A DNA stretch of 6,055 nucleotides from Clostridia bacterium (GTDB taxonomy: Bacteria; Bacillota_E; RBS10-35; JAJYVN01). Shown one piece after another: positions 5,696-6,055 of this stretch. The stretch's first letter is position 1. Each line of letters begins with the position of its first letter. The notes under the pieces are model-generated. The model had not been told where the DNA came from and did no database searches. It saw only the letters and a list, made by a program, of their open reading frames with translations. Position numbers and translations under genes: made by a program. The stretch lies in assembly GCA_027335515.1 (NCBI GenBank), contig DAHWHT010000085.1, positions 1 to 6,055 on the forward strand. The letters are read 5' to 3'.

Positions 5696-6055
5696 GTGAG
5701 CGTAGCAGATGGGATACGGAATGGCGAGTCAGTTGGCGCAGGGGCGGGCGAGGTGGAAGTGGCTGAGGCGATCGCAGAGTTGAGCGCGGTGGTGGAGGGG
5801 GTCTGCGCGGACTGGCGGGCGCGGCCCAATGACGTACTGCGCGCGACCTTGGGAGAGGTGGTCCCCGGCATGGTGCGGGGTGTGGTCGCCGGTGTGGCCG
5901 CACAAGCCGAGGCCGCGCGCCACGGGGACGGGCGGGCCGTCTCCATGGCGGCCCAGCGCGCCGTGCAGCCCGTCGGCGCGGCCTTCGTCGAGGGGTCCTG
6001 GCGGCTCCAGGGCCATGCCGAACCGCTGCCGCCCGAGCGGCGACCCTGCTGTCCC
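5696..6055 (+). CDS. N-terminal part of a putative transposase, cut by the window end
   Basis: GTG 5696 follows a strong Shine-Dalgarno site (GGGGAGAGG, 5681-5689) at 6-base spacing, and the frame stays open to the last base, giving 120 codons. The protein begins VSVADGIRNGESVGAG and has helical, Ala/Val/Glu-rich segments: VAEAIAELSAVVEGVCADW, then LRATLGEVVPGMVRGVVAG and a further helix with AAQRAVQPVGAAFVEGSW. It reaches HAEPLPPERRPCCP, where a cysteine-containing zinc motif may begin. A helical N-terminus leading into a CxxC-type module is seen in several transposase families, including ISKra4-like ones. The catalytic part is not in the window, so the family is not established. Placement beside a broken gene and the RBS-masking hairpin support a transposase. 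Another DNA-binding protein is possible. Confidence 0.6.
   Translation, partial: MSVADGIRNGESVGAGAGEVEVAEAIAELSAVVEGVCADWRARPNDVLRATLGEVVPGMVRGVVAGVAAQAEAARHGDGRAVSMAAQRAVQPVGAAFVEGSWRLQGHAEPLPPERRPCCP

Larger units (their letters stand above)
5582..6055 (+). mobile_element. Left part of a putative insertion sequence
   Basis: The isomerase reading stops near 5580, and an AT-rich repeat, a structured leader and a plus-strand gene with an unrelated protein follow. This is the layout expected of an element inserted into a gene. The right end lies outside the window, so terminal inverted repeats and a target-site duplication cannot be checked, and the left boundary is uncertain by roughly 20 bases. 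The element family cannot be fixed from this part. Confidence 0.4.

Noticed and set aside
5398..5946. A 182-codon minus-strand ORF as one intact protein
   Set aside because: Only its last 55-60 residues look like a real protein. The first part is antisense to the putative transposase gene and is rich in Pro, Ser, Thr and Ala.
1..6055. CRISPR array, tRNA or rRNA genes
   Set aside because: No regularly spaced repeats, cloverleaf-like segments or rRNA-like conserved stretches were seen on either strand.

Overview
This 6 kb window is GC-rich (by eye about 65%) and bacterial. GTG and ATG starts are both used, and purine-rich Shine-Dalgarno sites precede two of the genes (AAGGAG before the minus-strand membrane gene, GGGGAGAGG before the last gene). 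The mix of families suggests a high-GC, possibly thermophilic Bacillota or an actinobacterium. No marker gene is present, so the lineage stays open.

Left part (1-1203, plus strand): the 3' end of an unidentified gene is followed 4 bases later by a small nucleotidyltransferase-fold protein of the DUF6036 type. The nucleotidyltransferase frame runs about 90 codons past its expected end into a Cys/His tail that looks like a separate small zinc-binding module. A 31-codon ORF of uncertain reality overlaps its stop. Middle-left (about 1200-2549): a relic zone. It holds the 5' end of a minus-strand membrane protein with a good ribosome site and a perfect 16-bp palindromic operator upstream, cut off near 1204. 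It also holds a degraded minus-strand TnpB (IS200/IS605-type RuvC-like protein).

Centre (2550-5018): the one large intact gene, an 822-codon BcsA-type processive family 2 glycosyltransferase (cellulose synthase catalytic subunit-like). It has all core catalytic motifs, the gating loop and two C-terminal PilZ-like segments rather than one. No bcsB or other cellulose gene is visible next to it.

Right part (5019-6055): about 380 bases with no firm gene but one stretch of coding-like composition, then the 3' end of a minus-strand sugar-phosphate isomerase/epimerase-type gene. That gene ends abruptly at a short AT-rich direct repeat. Beyond it begins a plus-strand gene, cut by the window end, that is probably a transposase; its ribosome site lies in a long imperfect hairpin. 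The simplest reading is an insertion sequence that broke the isomerase gene.

Taken together this is an accessory, rearranged region: an apparently functional c-di-GMP-type polysaccharide synthase stands alone among broken genes and mobile-element remains. The observations most worth following are the tandem PilZ architecture, the G8 tract plus hairpin in the second PilZ segment, the nucleotidyltransferase/zinc-tail fusion, the palindromic operator, and the hairpin over the transposase ribosome site.
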